Below, piece after piece: positions 1-9,195 of a stretch of 21,206 nt of DNA (its first letter is position 1; each line of letters opens with the position of its first letter). Below the pieces are notes generated by a model. The model was not told the origin of the DNA. It made no database searches and worked only from the letters and a program-made list of their open reading frames with translations. The DNA is taken from the NCBI GenBank assembly GCA_011763485.2, contig JAANSK020271269.1, forward strand, positions 1 through 21,206, given 5' to 3'. Source of the stretch: Isoetes engelmannii. Lineage: Eukaryota > Streptophyta > Lycopodiopsida > Isoetales > Isoetaceae. A program made the translations under genes and the position numbers.

Positions 1-148
1 ATTCAGTGCTTTGAGTTTCTAAGTTGAAATACATTGATCTTGGTTGCACTCATTTCAAGTTTGCTTGAACATTTTTTTGCTTGGACATTGTTGCTAGAGA
101 ATAATCTTGTGATCTTTAGTACAAAGTAGTTATCTTTCTCAACAGTTA

Positions 149-609
149 TGCCAAATGACATTATATGCTTCTATCCTTGCTGCCTGCAGTCAAGCTGGCC
201 TTGTGTATGAAGGCATTAAGTACTTCAAAGCTATGAAGAAAGACTATGGCATTGTATCAGATAACTGCCACTATAACTGGATTGTGGATCTCCTTGGGCG
301 AGCAGGGTACCTGAATGAAGCATGGAATTTACTGAAAATTATACAGCCTGACATCATCAGTTGGATATCTTTACTTGTTGCTTGCAAGACATATGGCAGT
401 GTGGAGCTCGGAAAACAATGCTTTGATCAACTTGTTGAGTTGGATTCTCAAAAAGCCACTGGATATGTGCTTATGTCAGGCATTTATTCCGATGCATGCA
501 TGCATGGTGATGCAATCAGAATAGAAGATGCAAGACACGATGCATGAGCATGGAAAAAACCTGTTAAGGCATGGATTGAGATCGACAAAAGTGTGCATGA
601 GTTTGTTAT
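149..609 (+). pseudogene. PPR gene 3' fragment, first copy (PLS-type repeat + E domain)
   Basis: This is a fragment of a PLS-class pentatricopeptide repeat protein, the family that binds organellar RNA and often guides C-to-U editing. The visible order is the end of an S/L repeat (AACSQAGLVYEGIKYFKAMK), then HYNWIVDLLGRAGYLNEAW, then the E-type block (SWISLLVACKTYGSVELGKQ, ATGYVLMSGIYSDA) and the start of the next E motif. It duplicates 795-1252. Compared with that copy it is 2 nt shorter just after the shared ATGCCAAATGACATTATAT, which shifts the frame, and it has TGA where the other copy has CGA (D-A-stop-A-W-K). The segment just upstream is AT-rich and ends in a pyrimidine-rich tract plus CAG, like an intron acceptor. 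Homology to the second copy stops at about 609. A non-functional duplicate is the best reading. Confidence 0.8.
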
Positions 610-610
610 A

Positions 611-1420
611 TAGGAAATGCCCTTATCGACATGTATGCCAAATGTGGAAACGTGGATGAGGCCCCGGCAGTTGTTTGAGAGACTACCAAGTCACAACGTG
701 GTGGCATGGGGTGCAATGGTTACTGGGTATGCTCAGCAGGGCAATGTAAAGTTGGCTGTGCAATATCTTCAGGATATGCAAGAAGTGGGTGCTATGCCAA
801 ATGACATTATATTTACTTCTATCGTTGCTGCCTGCAGTCAAGCTGGCCTTGTGTATGAAGGCATTAAGTACTTCAAAGCTATGAAGGAAGACTATGGCAT
901 TGTATCAGGTAACCGCCACTATAACTGCATCTCCTTGGGCGAGCAGGGTACCTGAATGAAGCATGGAATTTACTGGAAATTATACAGCCTGGCATCATCA
1001 GTTGGACATCCTTACTTGTTGCCTGCAAGACATATGGCAATGTGGAGCTCAACAAACAATGCTTTGATCAACATGTTGAGTTAGATTCTTAAAAAGCCAC
1101 TGGATATGTGCTCATGTCAAGCATTTATTCTGATGCATGCATGCAAGGTGATGCAATCAAAATAGAAGATGCAAGACACGATGCACGAGCATGGAAAAAA
1201 CCTACTAAGGCATGGATTGAGATCGACAAAAGTGTGCATGAGTTTGTTATTGGTGACAATAGCCACCCACATAATGAGAGGATCTTGACCAAGCTAACGA
1301 AGTTAAGTAACCATATGAAGGAGGCAGGATATATATTAAAAGTTGACCTGGTTTTGCATCGAATGCCAGACTGCCTACTTTCAACTAGCATATTCATGAT
1401 GCCAAATTCAACATTCAAGT
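611..1420 (+). pseudogene. PPR gene 3' fragment, second copy (PLS repeats, E and E+ domains)
   Basis: This piece is longer than the first copy. It opens with a classical plant PPR motif (GNALIDMYAKCGNVDEA), continues with LFERLPSHNVVAWGAMVTGY and AACSQAGLVYEGIKYFKAMK, then the E block (SWTSLLVACKTYGNVEL). It ends in an E+ block with KAWIEIDKSVHEFVIGD, SHP, and MKEAGY followed by VLH at about 1351-1359. In DYW-type editing factors the DYW deaminase domain would follow directly. Here the sequence diverges and stops at about 1420, so that domain is absent. Breaks visible: an extra C in GAGGCCCCGGCAG (about 661-673), a 7-nt loss near 929 relative to copy one, and TAA at about 1090 where copy one has CAA. 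Host PPR relic; family certain, subfamily E+ or truncated DYW. Confidence 0.85.
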
Positions 1421-1495
1421 GAATTTACAGGGGACATACAGCTTTGTACACCCTAACTTCCAGCTAGCATGTTCATGGCATTCAACATCCAAGCA
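1374..1495 (+). repeat. Diverged tandem pair at the end of the PPR relic
   Basis: A segment of about 45 bp is present twice, at 1374-1420 and 1451-1495 (core CTAGCAT.TTCATG then ATTCAACAT.CAAG), offset about 77 bp with several substitutions and a small indel. It lies just where the PPR homology ends, so it may mark the rearrangement that removed the DYW-coding end. Confidence 0.6.
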
Positions 1496-1499
1496 GGAG

Positions 1500-1985
1500 A
1501 CGTGCAGCTATGAATATCCAAAATTTGGGAGACCTTCCTTATTCAAGCCCCTCAATGAAAATGGAAAACAGCCCGCTGTAAAATTCTTTCACACCTTTGA
1601 AACAAGGTGCTTGCGTACTACTACAGTCCAGGCTAATTTGTTTGGGATTTGGTTAGAAATTTAAGAAGGGACAATACAAAATCATGAACCTATACTTGTT
1701 TCTTTTAAAGTATGCCCCTGTTTCTTGCCCCAAATATTTGTTTCTTCATGATGCTGCTTCCATAAGAAGAAATAAACTTTGAAATTAGATGAAAACAACT
1801 TAGATGGACACTATTTGCTCAAAGATCATCTGCTAGGGTTCCTTTTGGAGCTTATACTTGATTTATCTGGACCAGCAAAGCCATAGCTTTCCATTCATAT
1901 AGCAGCATTTGCTAACGCCAATTGCGAACTTTATATTTACACAAAATTGATGGGCTCATTTGGAAGGTGGAAGGGACCACATCTT
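1500..1985. other. No gene recognised
   Basis: AT-rich sequence between the PPR relic and the minus-strand coding stretch. It includes AATAAA-like tracts near 1770, but nothing I can assign. Confidence 0.4.
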
Positions 1986-2132
1986 CTATAATCTGTAGAC
2001 AACTTTCACAAGCTTTTCCACTTCAGGAAAGGTCTCCTTCATAGTAGGTTCTTCGCGGCCAGTAGAGAACCAATGGTGGAGATTTGGGCACTCAGTCTCG
2101 TTTGGGAAATCAAAGTTACACACTTCATTAAA
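1986..2132 (-). pseudogene. Short coding stretch resembling the C-terminus of a plant glutathione S-transferase
   Basis: On the minus strand an open frame of about 48 codons runs from a stop near 2133 to a TAG at 1986-1988. It reads like real protein: NFDFPNETECPNLHHW, then EEPTMKETFPEVEKL, then VKVVYRL and stop. The pattern P-x-L-x-x-W ... E-x-x-x-K-x-x-x-P-x-x-E-K-L-V ... R at the very end is the usual C-terminal helix pattern of plant tau/phi-class glutathione S-transferases, cytosolic enzymes that conjugate glutathione to electrophiles. No N-terminal thioredoxin-like domain or upstream exon is recognisable in the minus-strand upstream sequence (2135-2700). It is therefore a last-exon fragment or relic. 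The family is a pattern match by eye and could be wrong. Confidence 0.35.
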
Positions 2133-2330
2133 CTAGAGTTGATTCAGAACAAGTCTTTCAGCATTGATAAAAGGACAAAATAAACAAAGGATTCAAATGC
2201 AAATAAACAACATAAATAAAGAACTTTTAGACTTCAAACCTGGTCATCTCCATCTCCTGCATTTCCTCCGTGTGCATCTCCACTTTCATGTTGTCCTCCC
2301 ACCTTTATACCACCATTCAACAAAGATTAT

Positions 2331-2388
2331 AAAGATTGAAGTAAAGATTGAAAAGATTGTAAGCCAAGATTGAAGTAAAGATTGTCCC
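2331..2388. repeat. Short AAGATTGAAGTAAAGATTG direct repeat
   Basis: The 19-bp string AAGATTGAAGTAAAGATTG occurs twice within about 60 bp, with further AAGATT words between the copies. Simple local duplication. Confidence 0.6.
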
Positions 2389-2440
2389 ATATGGTTAATA
2401 AGTAAAGTTTGAAGAGTCTGATTAGCTACTATTCACGTGA

Positions 2441-2689
2441 TGCGCAAATTGTTCAGAAGTCAACTATGACGTTGAGGAAAAGTTACATCAGCAGTACATA
2501 AAAGAGTCGGTTACAGTTCATTGTAATGCCAATGGAAATGTTCACATTGACAATGAGTATGCTGTGGACGTCAAGAATGAACATGGGTATGTTGAAAATA
2601 ACTCATTAAAACAGTGTAAAATGAAAGGAAAGCTCTTTCACAGTCAGAAACTTGTATTCCACCGGATGCACAGTCAAGTTCAGATATGA
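2441..2689 (+). other. Open frame of 82 codons without ATG; possible exon fragment
   Basis: Between TGA (2438-2440) and TGA (2687-2689) one frame stays open with a polar, protein-like composition (for example VTVHCNANGNVHIDNEYAVD and KNEHGYVENNS). It has no start codon near its beginning. A CAG at 2454-2456 could be a splice acceptor. I recognise no family. Frames of this length also arise by chance in this window, so this is only a candidate. Confidence 0.2.
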
Positions 2690-3160
2690 ATCACCAAGAT
2701 TATGCAGTATGAAAAAAAAATTACACGCTGGTCTTCTTGTTCTGGCATAATATTAAATTTATCCAGTAACATGGTTGACAATTAATGCAACAGAAATAAC
2801 TATTTTTTTGATGTGCCCGGATCTAGGTTAGTACAAACAGTATATAGAATACTCAGTAAGTTCCTAATCAAAAAGAGCATTTAAAACTTACCTATGTTAT
2901 TCTTCAAGTACTGACACGCCCAATGTACATACCGAAACGTACAACAAACTAGCTATGGAACAAGCTAAGAACGCATTATTCTTTGAGACTATTACACAAG
3001 TTGAAAAAGCTCATTTCGAGCCCTTTCTAAAGAAATCATAACTGACCTTTAATGCCATCCTAGTTTGGCTCCTTAATAAAGCTACCTCTCTTCTTCTTTC
3101 CTAGTTCTTCTTTGTTTTTCCTATCCTACCTTTCCCCCAACCCTGCGTTTCTGCTAGTAT
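2690..3160. other. No gene recognised
   Basis: AT-rich sequence with a pyrimidine-rich stretch at about 3085-3140. No coding frame or repeat that I can assign. Confidence 0.4.
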
Positions 3161-3162
3161 TT

Positions 3163-3730
3163 CTTTTTTGGGTTTGGAGCGTTTGTGCCATTATGTTGGC
3201 TATTGATTTTTACACAGTTTTTGGTGGGAAAAGAATGTTAAATTCAAAAAAATAGGTGCTTTTTGTTTGTGGTTTTTGGAGGCAAACCATTGTAAGACCA
3301 TTGCATTGCATGGTTTTATATTTATGTCCCTAAAAATAGGGAGACCATTGCATGGCAAAAAGCAATACATAAGACAAAGACAAGACGCTCTCACGGCTGA
3401 GGGCCGCTTCTGCGGCAGGGATTCTTGTAGGGATTTTTGGGGATTCTTGGTTCTTTGCATTGGGGATTCTTGGCCGATTCTTGCAGCCTGGCAAGAATAT
3501 GGTGTTGCAAATGGGCATATGCTTGCAGAGAGGTGTGGCACAAATGGGAAAATCGCGGGATGTGCATTAGGACGCATCCCTATTAGTTAATCTCCTCCAA
3601 TCCGGAAATGCTATAGTTGCAAATGCCAAGTCGAAAATGCCATAAGTAGCTGCATATTCCATTCTGAAAATGCCTTAGCTGCAAACCTAAGCAGATAGCC
3701 AAGTATAGTTGTTGTGCTTCTCGATCTGCA
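3163..3730 (+). repeat. Dispersed repeat, copy 1 (about 560 bp)
   Basis: This is the first of two direct copies; the other is 4533-5057. Shared sequence starts at TTTTTTGGGTTTGGAGC and runs to CTTCTCGATCTGC, after which the copies differ. Copy 1 carries about 40 extra bases around 3235-3280. Internal structure: a GGGATTCTTG-type motif repeated several times (about 3417-3485), and a degenerate motif AAATGC(C/T)(A)TAG(T/C)TGC repeated at about 3607-3700. Frames stay open on both strands in both copies, but the differences between copies are mostly amino-acid-changing, so I do not call a gene. Family unknown. Confidence 0.8.
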
Positions 3731-3736
3731 GGCGCC

Positions 3737-3836
3737 CTGACATGTGTCAGTACGGTATAATGGGGGCTCCCCGAACGGACTCCGTCGAAAAATGAAGGTG
3801 ATTCCGGAGGCCGGAATTAACACCTCCGGGATCACC
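3737..3836. repeat. GC-rich cluster of inverted repeats
   Basis: Right after repeat copy 1, GC content rises sharply and inverted repeats follow in close order. They are CTGACA-TG-TGTCAG (3737-3750), GGGG-CT-CCCC and CGGA-C-TCCG near 3764-3785, and a 14-bp stem (3797-3810 with 3823-3836, one mismatch) around a 12-nt loop. The rest of the region is AT-rich. It could be the terminus of a mobile element; nothing identifies which. Confidence 0.65.
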
Positions 3837-3839
3837 GAA

Positions 3840-4532
3840 ACCAGGGTAACATTATCCTCACCCTGAAAAGAACCCTTCCATACATATATGATTTATTCTC
3901 CTCGTCATGCATGCATAAAATCCTCTCCCCCCCCCCTCTCAACGGTAGATTTTTTATGTAAAAAGGGAGGTGGAGGCCTCTGTGTGACGTCATAAACTAG
4001 TTTTCAATCTTCTACTCCAGCAAGGATGGTATCCAAAAAAAACTAGTCTGATCTCCTAATTCTTTCTCTCCCTCAGTTCTTCACCCTCTATTCTGTCATT
4101 CTTTGCCTTTCTTGTATCCCCTCTCATATGAAATTAATATACGGAGGTGGAGGTAGTAAACATTGCACATGGCCACCCTAATTGTTCCCAAACCAGCAAA
4201 ATAATGAAATTTGTCATTTTCTTGCTTTATAAACAAATCAAGGTCCACTTATCTACTTTGGAAGTTTTTAAAAGTTGGCAAGTTTGCACCGCAAAGCTCT
4301 CAAATAATACATCAATATGCTATTCTTGTTCTTAGAACTGTTAGTGTAGACAACTATACTTTATCTTTGTTTGCACTTTTTCCAATAACAATAGGAAGGT
4401 CGCTTGACTAATTTATGAATCATTGTATGTTCTTTTGTTCCGAGCAGTGAATTATACGTTGCAACTTTCAAACACCACTTTGTACACCTACTAGTACATT
4501 TATCTCTAGCTCGAACTATTCATTTTTTATTT
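3840..4532. other. Spacer between the two repeat copies; no gene recognised
   Basis: Contains a C10 run at 3927-3936, a TGACGTCA palindrome at 3985-3992, and a 9-bp inverted repeat ACTAGTTTT/AAAACTAGT (3996-4004 and 4039-4047). None of these can be given a function. Confidence 0.4.
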
Positions 4533-5057
4533 TTTATTTTTGGGTTTGGAGCATTTGTGCCATTATGTTCGCTATTGATTTTTACATGGTTTTTGTGGGT
4601 TTTGTGGGCAAACCATTGTAAGACCATTGTATTGTATGGTTTTATATTTATGTCCCTAAAAATAGGGAGACCATTGCATGGCAAAAAGCAATACAGAAGA
4701 CAAAGGCAAGACGCTCTCACGGCTGAGGACCGCTTCTGCGGCAGGGATTCTTGCAGGGATTTTTGGGGATTTTTGGTTCTTTGCATCGGGGATTCTTGGC
4801 CGATTCTTGCAGCCTGGCAAAAACATGGTGTTGCAAATGGGAAGATGCTTGCAGAGAGGCGTGGCACAAACAGAGAAATCGTCGAATGTGCATTAGGGCG
4901 CTTCCCTATTAGTTAATCCCCTTCAACCCAAAAATGCTATAGTTGCAAATGGCAAGTCGAAAATGCCATAAGTAGCTGCGTATGCCATTCTGAAAATGCC
5001 TTAGCTGCAAACCCAAGCAGATAGCCAAGTATAGTTGTTCTGCTTCTCGATCTGCTA
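4533..5057 (+). repeat. Dispersed repeat, copy 2 (about 525 bp)
   Basis: Direct-orientation partner of 3163-3730, similar over nearly its full length with scattered substitutions. It has the same GGGATTCTTG cluster (about 4743-4813) and the same degenerate AAATGC motif series, which here continues past the shared end to about 5095 (AAAATGCCATATTTGG). It is preceded by a (TTTTTA)n tract at 4517-4533, and about 200 bp after its end comes an (AAAAAT)n tract. The element may therefore have A/T-rich simple-sequence ends. Family unknown. Confidence 0.8.
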
Positions 5058-5271
5058 TAGTCGGGATGCTCCAAAATGCCATATTTGGAAACGCCAAACT
5101 GTTTTGTCGTTTTAGTTATTCGCCATTGCTGGCATTGGTAGATGGGTTCCCTTGGAAGCCAAACAGTTGAAAACAGGATTGGGCCCTTCTGCAGGCCGCT
5201 ACCTACCTGAAGCTTTTTGGCTTTGTTGGCCCCACCCAATCGGGTGATACCACGTCAACCCCCAAATGATA

Positions 5272-5310
5272 TTCAAAAATAAAAATAAAAATAAAAATAA
5301 ATTAAAATTT
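5272..5310. repeat. (AAAAAT)n microsatellite
   Basis: Tandem AAAAAT units followed by an A/T-only tract. Confidence 0.85.
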
Positions 5311-6442
5311 ATGTTTTGGATTGTTATGGGATGTGTTTTTTGGCTTTTTTATTTTATTTTTTGCTCAACAAAACTTCTTCTTCCATAACAAATTAAAAAA
5401 AACATAGATTTTAATTAGATTTTTAAGATTGCTTTTTAAAAGGTTTCCAAATCTGTTTTAAAAAGGCTACAAAATGTTTGAAGCCCTTCATCCAAATTCA
5501 CCCACCCCTCTACTCCTTTAATCTATGCTAAAAAGTCCAAAAAGAGAGAGAGCATGCGTGCATGTATAGCTTACAGAATATGCTACACCTAAAATCAGGC
5601 ATCTTTGTGATTGAAAATAAAATGCTTGTTTAACATCCAACCTTTTGACTGCTATAATCAAACAAACATTTGCTTGCTTCCAAAATTAACAAAGCATGCA
5701 TGTGGATAGAGTATGAAAAAATCATGGATGCCTTTTCAGTCCACATATAGTGCACAAAACATGACACTCTCTACTGCTCATGTCTCCGACAGGCATCATC
5801 ACATAAAGCACAGATATGATAGATCAGGTTAGAAAAGGTGGGGGATATGTGTGGAAGCCTAAAGCAGAGGGGAGAACATTGAGCAGAGTGGAAGATACGA
5901 TAGAGTGCAGTGGGGAAAGATAAAAAAACACAAAAGAATGGACCATAGTGAGGCTTTTACACAATGTTTGACCTCAGAAAAGGGGGGCACCACACTAGGG
6001 GAAAGCTTTCAAAAAACTCAATAAAAAACTAAGATATGGAGGTGGGTGGTTGGGCCACTTTTTGGTACATCACATTCACACTTGCTTGTTGAGCAGGCCA
6101 TGTCAGCGGGCAACCTTTTCATGGCAGCCAGCAGCAAGCAAGGGCGGCTTCTAAGTGTAAAGAAGCTTCTGCTTATCATGGCCTTTTTTATAGACAAGGC
6201 AAAGTAAGTATTCAAACACAAAGAACCAAGCTATGCCATACCAGAAAGAAAAAAAGAAAGAAAAGAAGCCATGGCAACATATTACAGCTTACTTGATATA
6301 AATGGAACATAACGCCTGCCATCCCCCGTGGGAGGAGTGGTTATTTGGTAATAAGATGCCATGTTCTATCTATTCATACTGCCATTTTTTACATATAAAT
6401 ATTTATGGTTGCTTTCGGACCACCTGTGCTTCAATTTCCCAG
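5311..6442. other. No gene recognised
   Basis: AT-rich sequence with a short GA run near 5542-5553 and a purine-rich (GAAA)n-like tract at about 6243-6270. Open frames here are short and look random. Confidence 0.4.
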
Positions 6443-6765
6443 CTGCTCGCCGGATCTGAGAGATCGGGTAAGCAGTATTTAACTTACATTGCTTTGTAGC
6501 TCAGAGCATGTTTTGTTGAAGCTCGGGATTAGAGATACTTATTGCTTCTCTGTTGCTTCAGCTGGTTGAATCAACAGAGAAGCTGAAGCATATTGCTTCA
6601 GCACTTGCATATTGATGAGATGGAAAACTAGCCTGCGCCTCTTTTCTCCATCGAATCCTAACCAACACACAAACCAGCTCCCATAATGCATCGCTGCACA
6701 CAAATATAAACACCCATCAAACCCAAAACATCAAAACCCAACTGTAAAAACTCAAAATACAAAAA
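6443..6765 (+). repeat. Hairpin-headed dispersed repeat, copy 1
   Basis: Shares its start (CTGCTCGCCGGATCTGAGAG) and its A-rich end (CTCAAAATACAAAAA) with 10875-11140. The first 33 bases fold: CTGCT pairs with AGCAG, and inside it CCGGATCT pairs with AGATCGGG (one mismatch) around GAG. This copy alone carries an inserted inverted duplicate, in which GCTTCTCTGTTG (6544-6555) is repeated in reverse complement at 6572-6583. A non-autonomous element (SINE- or MITE-like) is likely. An A-box-like TAGCTCAG is seen near 6498, but there is no convincing B box. Confidence 0.75.
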
Positions 6766-8019
6766 GAAGACAAAACAGAATGCCAACCTAATTGCATCTC
6801 TCTGTTTCTGTTTTGAACCAGCACCTTCTGGTTGCATCTTCTCATTTGGCGATGGCGGTTATTACATTGTAAACAACTGAGCCACCAATGCAGCTTGCAA
6901 AGATTGCCTTCCTTATATATATTTATTTACAACGAAAGGCCATTATGGGATTTTTTTAGCACGCCAGCCCAACCAAGGCCCAGCCAGTGGAGCATATCCA
7001 CGTGCCCACCATTTTGGAGTTGGGCATCAATCTCTAACGAGGAAATTAGATAAGGCCGAGAAAACTAATATAAATGCCTTGATGACGACATATTCTGGTA
7101 AGACCAAATTTGTTAGAGAACATTCCTACCTAACATTTTTTTGGTGTTACCTACTTAGTTCTTGTCTAACTCTGCATTTACTTATACATAGGCCTTCAAG
7201 CATTTTTTTCATGCGGCAATTATCCACTAGTCTGTTTGTTTAATGAATGAATATAGGCATTTAAAGAGATTGTTTAGCGTTTCCATACTCAAGCTGAAGA
7301 CCAGATTTAGTAGCTTTAAAATTTTTTTTACTTCTACATGGAGCCAGCGAAATGTCTTATTCAGCTGGGATGGAAAATCTAGTGCGCAGGCTTCAGAACA
7401 GATTAACCATATTTCTTGGCACAGGAGCTTTACTGGCGGTTTTTAATTCAAACTCAGGGCACTTAGCTCGGTATCATAGTTTTATATCAGATTACACCAT
7501 AGTTAATGAGAGATCATATATATGCTAAAGATACTTTTTAGCTGTAGTTTAGTTCTCATTTTGAGATCACAGGTATAGGTCTCTTATTTTTTGTGCTTAG
7601 GCGAAGTGTGGCAGCAAGCAGCAGGATAGATTTCGTTTACAATTATACTAAGTACTCAAGTTTTCGGTAGACAGCTCTCTGACAAATTATGCTATCTCCA
7701 TATGCAGCCATCATTTCCTAAGGTCATATATGGATACATATTATAGACAAGCGGCGGAGACTTTATGCTTTTACCTGCCCTTAACTGGTCAGAAGCCACC
7801 TTTGAATCTGTGATAGGTGCCTAGCTATGAACTAATGTAATATTATCCTAGCATAACATTACTATTATGTTTTGGCATAATGCATTGGAACAACTGATGC
7901 CAAATAGTCTGCATTCTTAAGTATGTCAGCGCTGATGCATTTGAGATGAGCAGCAAAGGTATCAGAAATATTCAAGCTATTCTTTTTGTATCACGTATGT
8001 TGTTCATGGGACAAAGAGG
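6766..8019. other. No gene recognised
   Basis: AT-rich sequence without a coding frame or repeat that I can support. Confidence 0.4.
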
Positions 8020-8584
8020 TTTGTGACCAATTAAATATTGCAGGAATGGGGTTCGATGATTCTTTTGTAGGCATGCTCACCTTATAGTTACAGCCTAGTT
8101 CCTTCTAGACATATGTATCTGGATCTCATTTGACTGGAGTAAGAGAGAGCAACTTGAAGTTTTCACTTTGTTAGTTTCAAAAAAGCCCAACTATGGTGTC
8201 TGCCACATAGATAAGTTATGAGCCCTTTTATCTCTTTGAAATCATGAGGTCAGTATCATGTTTTCTGTTTGACGCATTAGACAATATAAATTGCTACATG
8301 TTCATGTGAATTTCTTTTAGTTAAGGTACAATTACTGCTTATATGATTATGTATGCACAGTGTGTGGGATTGTCTGTGACCAATTGTGCAGGAATGAAGG
8401 CTGTGATGATATTGTTTGAGCTGCATATGGCGTATTACAAATCCAGAGTTACGTCCTAAGGTATTGCCTATCCTCCTGAGACATATGTATCTGATCTCAT
8501 TTGGCTGGTTTAAATGGGAGCAACTTGGGGTTTTTGCTTTATTAGTTTTAAGGAGAAGCCAAGTATGGCGCCTTTTACATAAGC
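8020..8584 (+). repeat. Diverged direct duplication (two units of about 205-215 bp)
   Basis: Unit 1 is 8020-8220 and unit 2 is 8371-8584. Shared landmarks in order are CTGTGACCAATT-like, GCAGGAATG, GACATATGTATCTG, ATCTCATTTG.CTGG, GAGCAACTTG.(A/G)G, TT.GTTAGTTT(C/T)A and CTATGG-like. Divergence is high, so the duplication is old. Neither unit codes for anything I recognise. Confidence 0.65.
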
Positions 8585-8589
8585 TGATG

Positions 8590-9195
8590 TGTTTTTCAAC
8601 TACTTATATCTTATGTGTCACTATGTATTCAACTATCATGGAATTGGTCTCACCTTTTTGAGGTCCAGGCTATGGGGTCCATAAAGAATCATGGTTTTGC
8701 TCTTCATAAGATCAATTTTTTTCTGGTGGACAAGCCATGGTGTTAATCCTTGTGATACCTCCAGCTTCAAGTGATGGACTCGAAGCTGGCAGTTTTGAGG
8801 GAGGCAGTTGATACGTGTCTTCTTATGACGGTGACTTTCACATGCCAACACCCCTTGTTCAAGTGCTCCATTCCTTTGGTTTGTTGAATGCCTGCATTGA
8901 TGACGTTTGCTTGAATTTGTTCCTCAAAAATGATCAACTTCTCTGGCAATGATTTTATTCTTCATCCAGCTGGCAATGTTTTCATCGTTTGCCATTTTAT
9001 CTATTTATGCTATCTGATCTCTCATTTTTGAGTATCCTGCATCTAGGTGGGTCAATCCTGGGTAATGATTACTTGAGGAACATGTTGATGACGATAAAAA
9101 GCATTAGATAGAGTTGTATCCAACTTTGAAGTATTTCTGATAATCTAGTGCTGTAGGATCTGTAAAATGATGGGCATACTGTCTCTTCTCTAATT
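8590..9195. other. No gene recognised
   Basis: Unassigned sequence leading up to the 326-bp array. The last bases, TCTCTAATTGCAG, resemble a splice acceptor and abut the array start. Confidence 0.35.

Noticed and set aside
3200-3590. Frames of 107-125 codons on both strands in repeat copy 1, with matching frames in copy 2 (4520-4916)
   Set aside because: The frames recur only because the DNA is duplicated. Differences between copies mostly change the amino acid (A/V, H/Y, I/R, G/D, E/K, C/R), and both strands are open at once, so there is no sign of protein constraint.
3163-5057. Repeat pair as the two long terminal repeats of a small retroelement
   Set aside because: No primer-binding-like site follows copy 1, no purine-rich tract precedes copy 2, and the ends lack the TG...CA pattern.
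6443-6480. Helitron terminus suggested by the end hairpin
   Set aside because: The hairpin begins at the very first shared base, without the short tail and CTRR end that Helitrons have after their hairpin.
6495-6535. tRNA-derived SINE promoter (TAGCTCAG like an A box)
   Set aside because: The B-box candidate is weak and too close to the A-box-like word.
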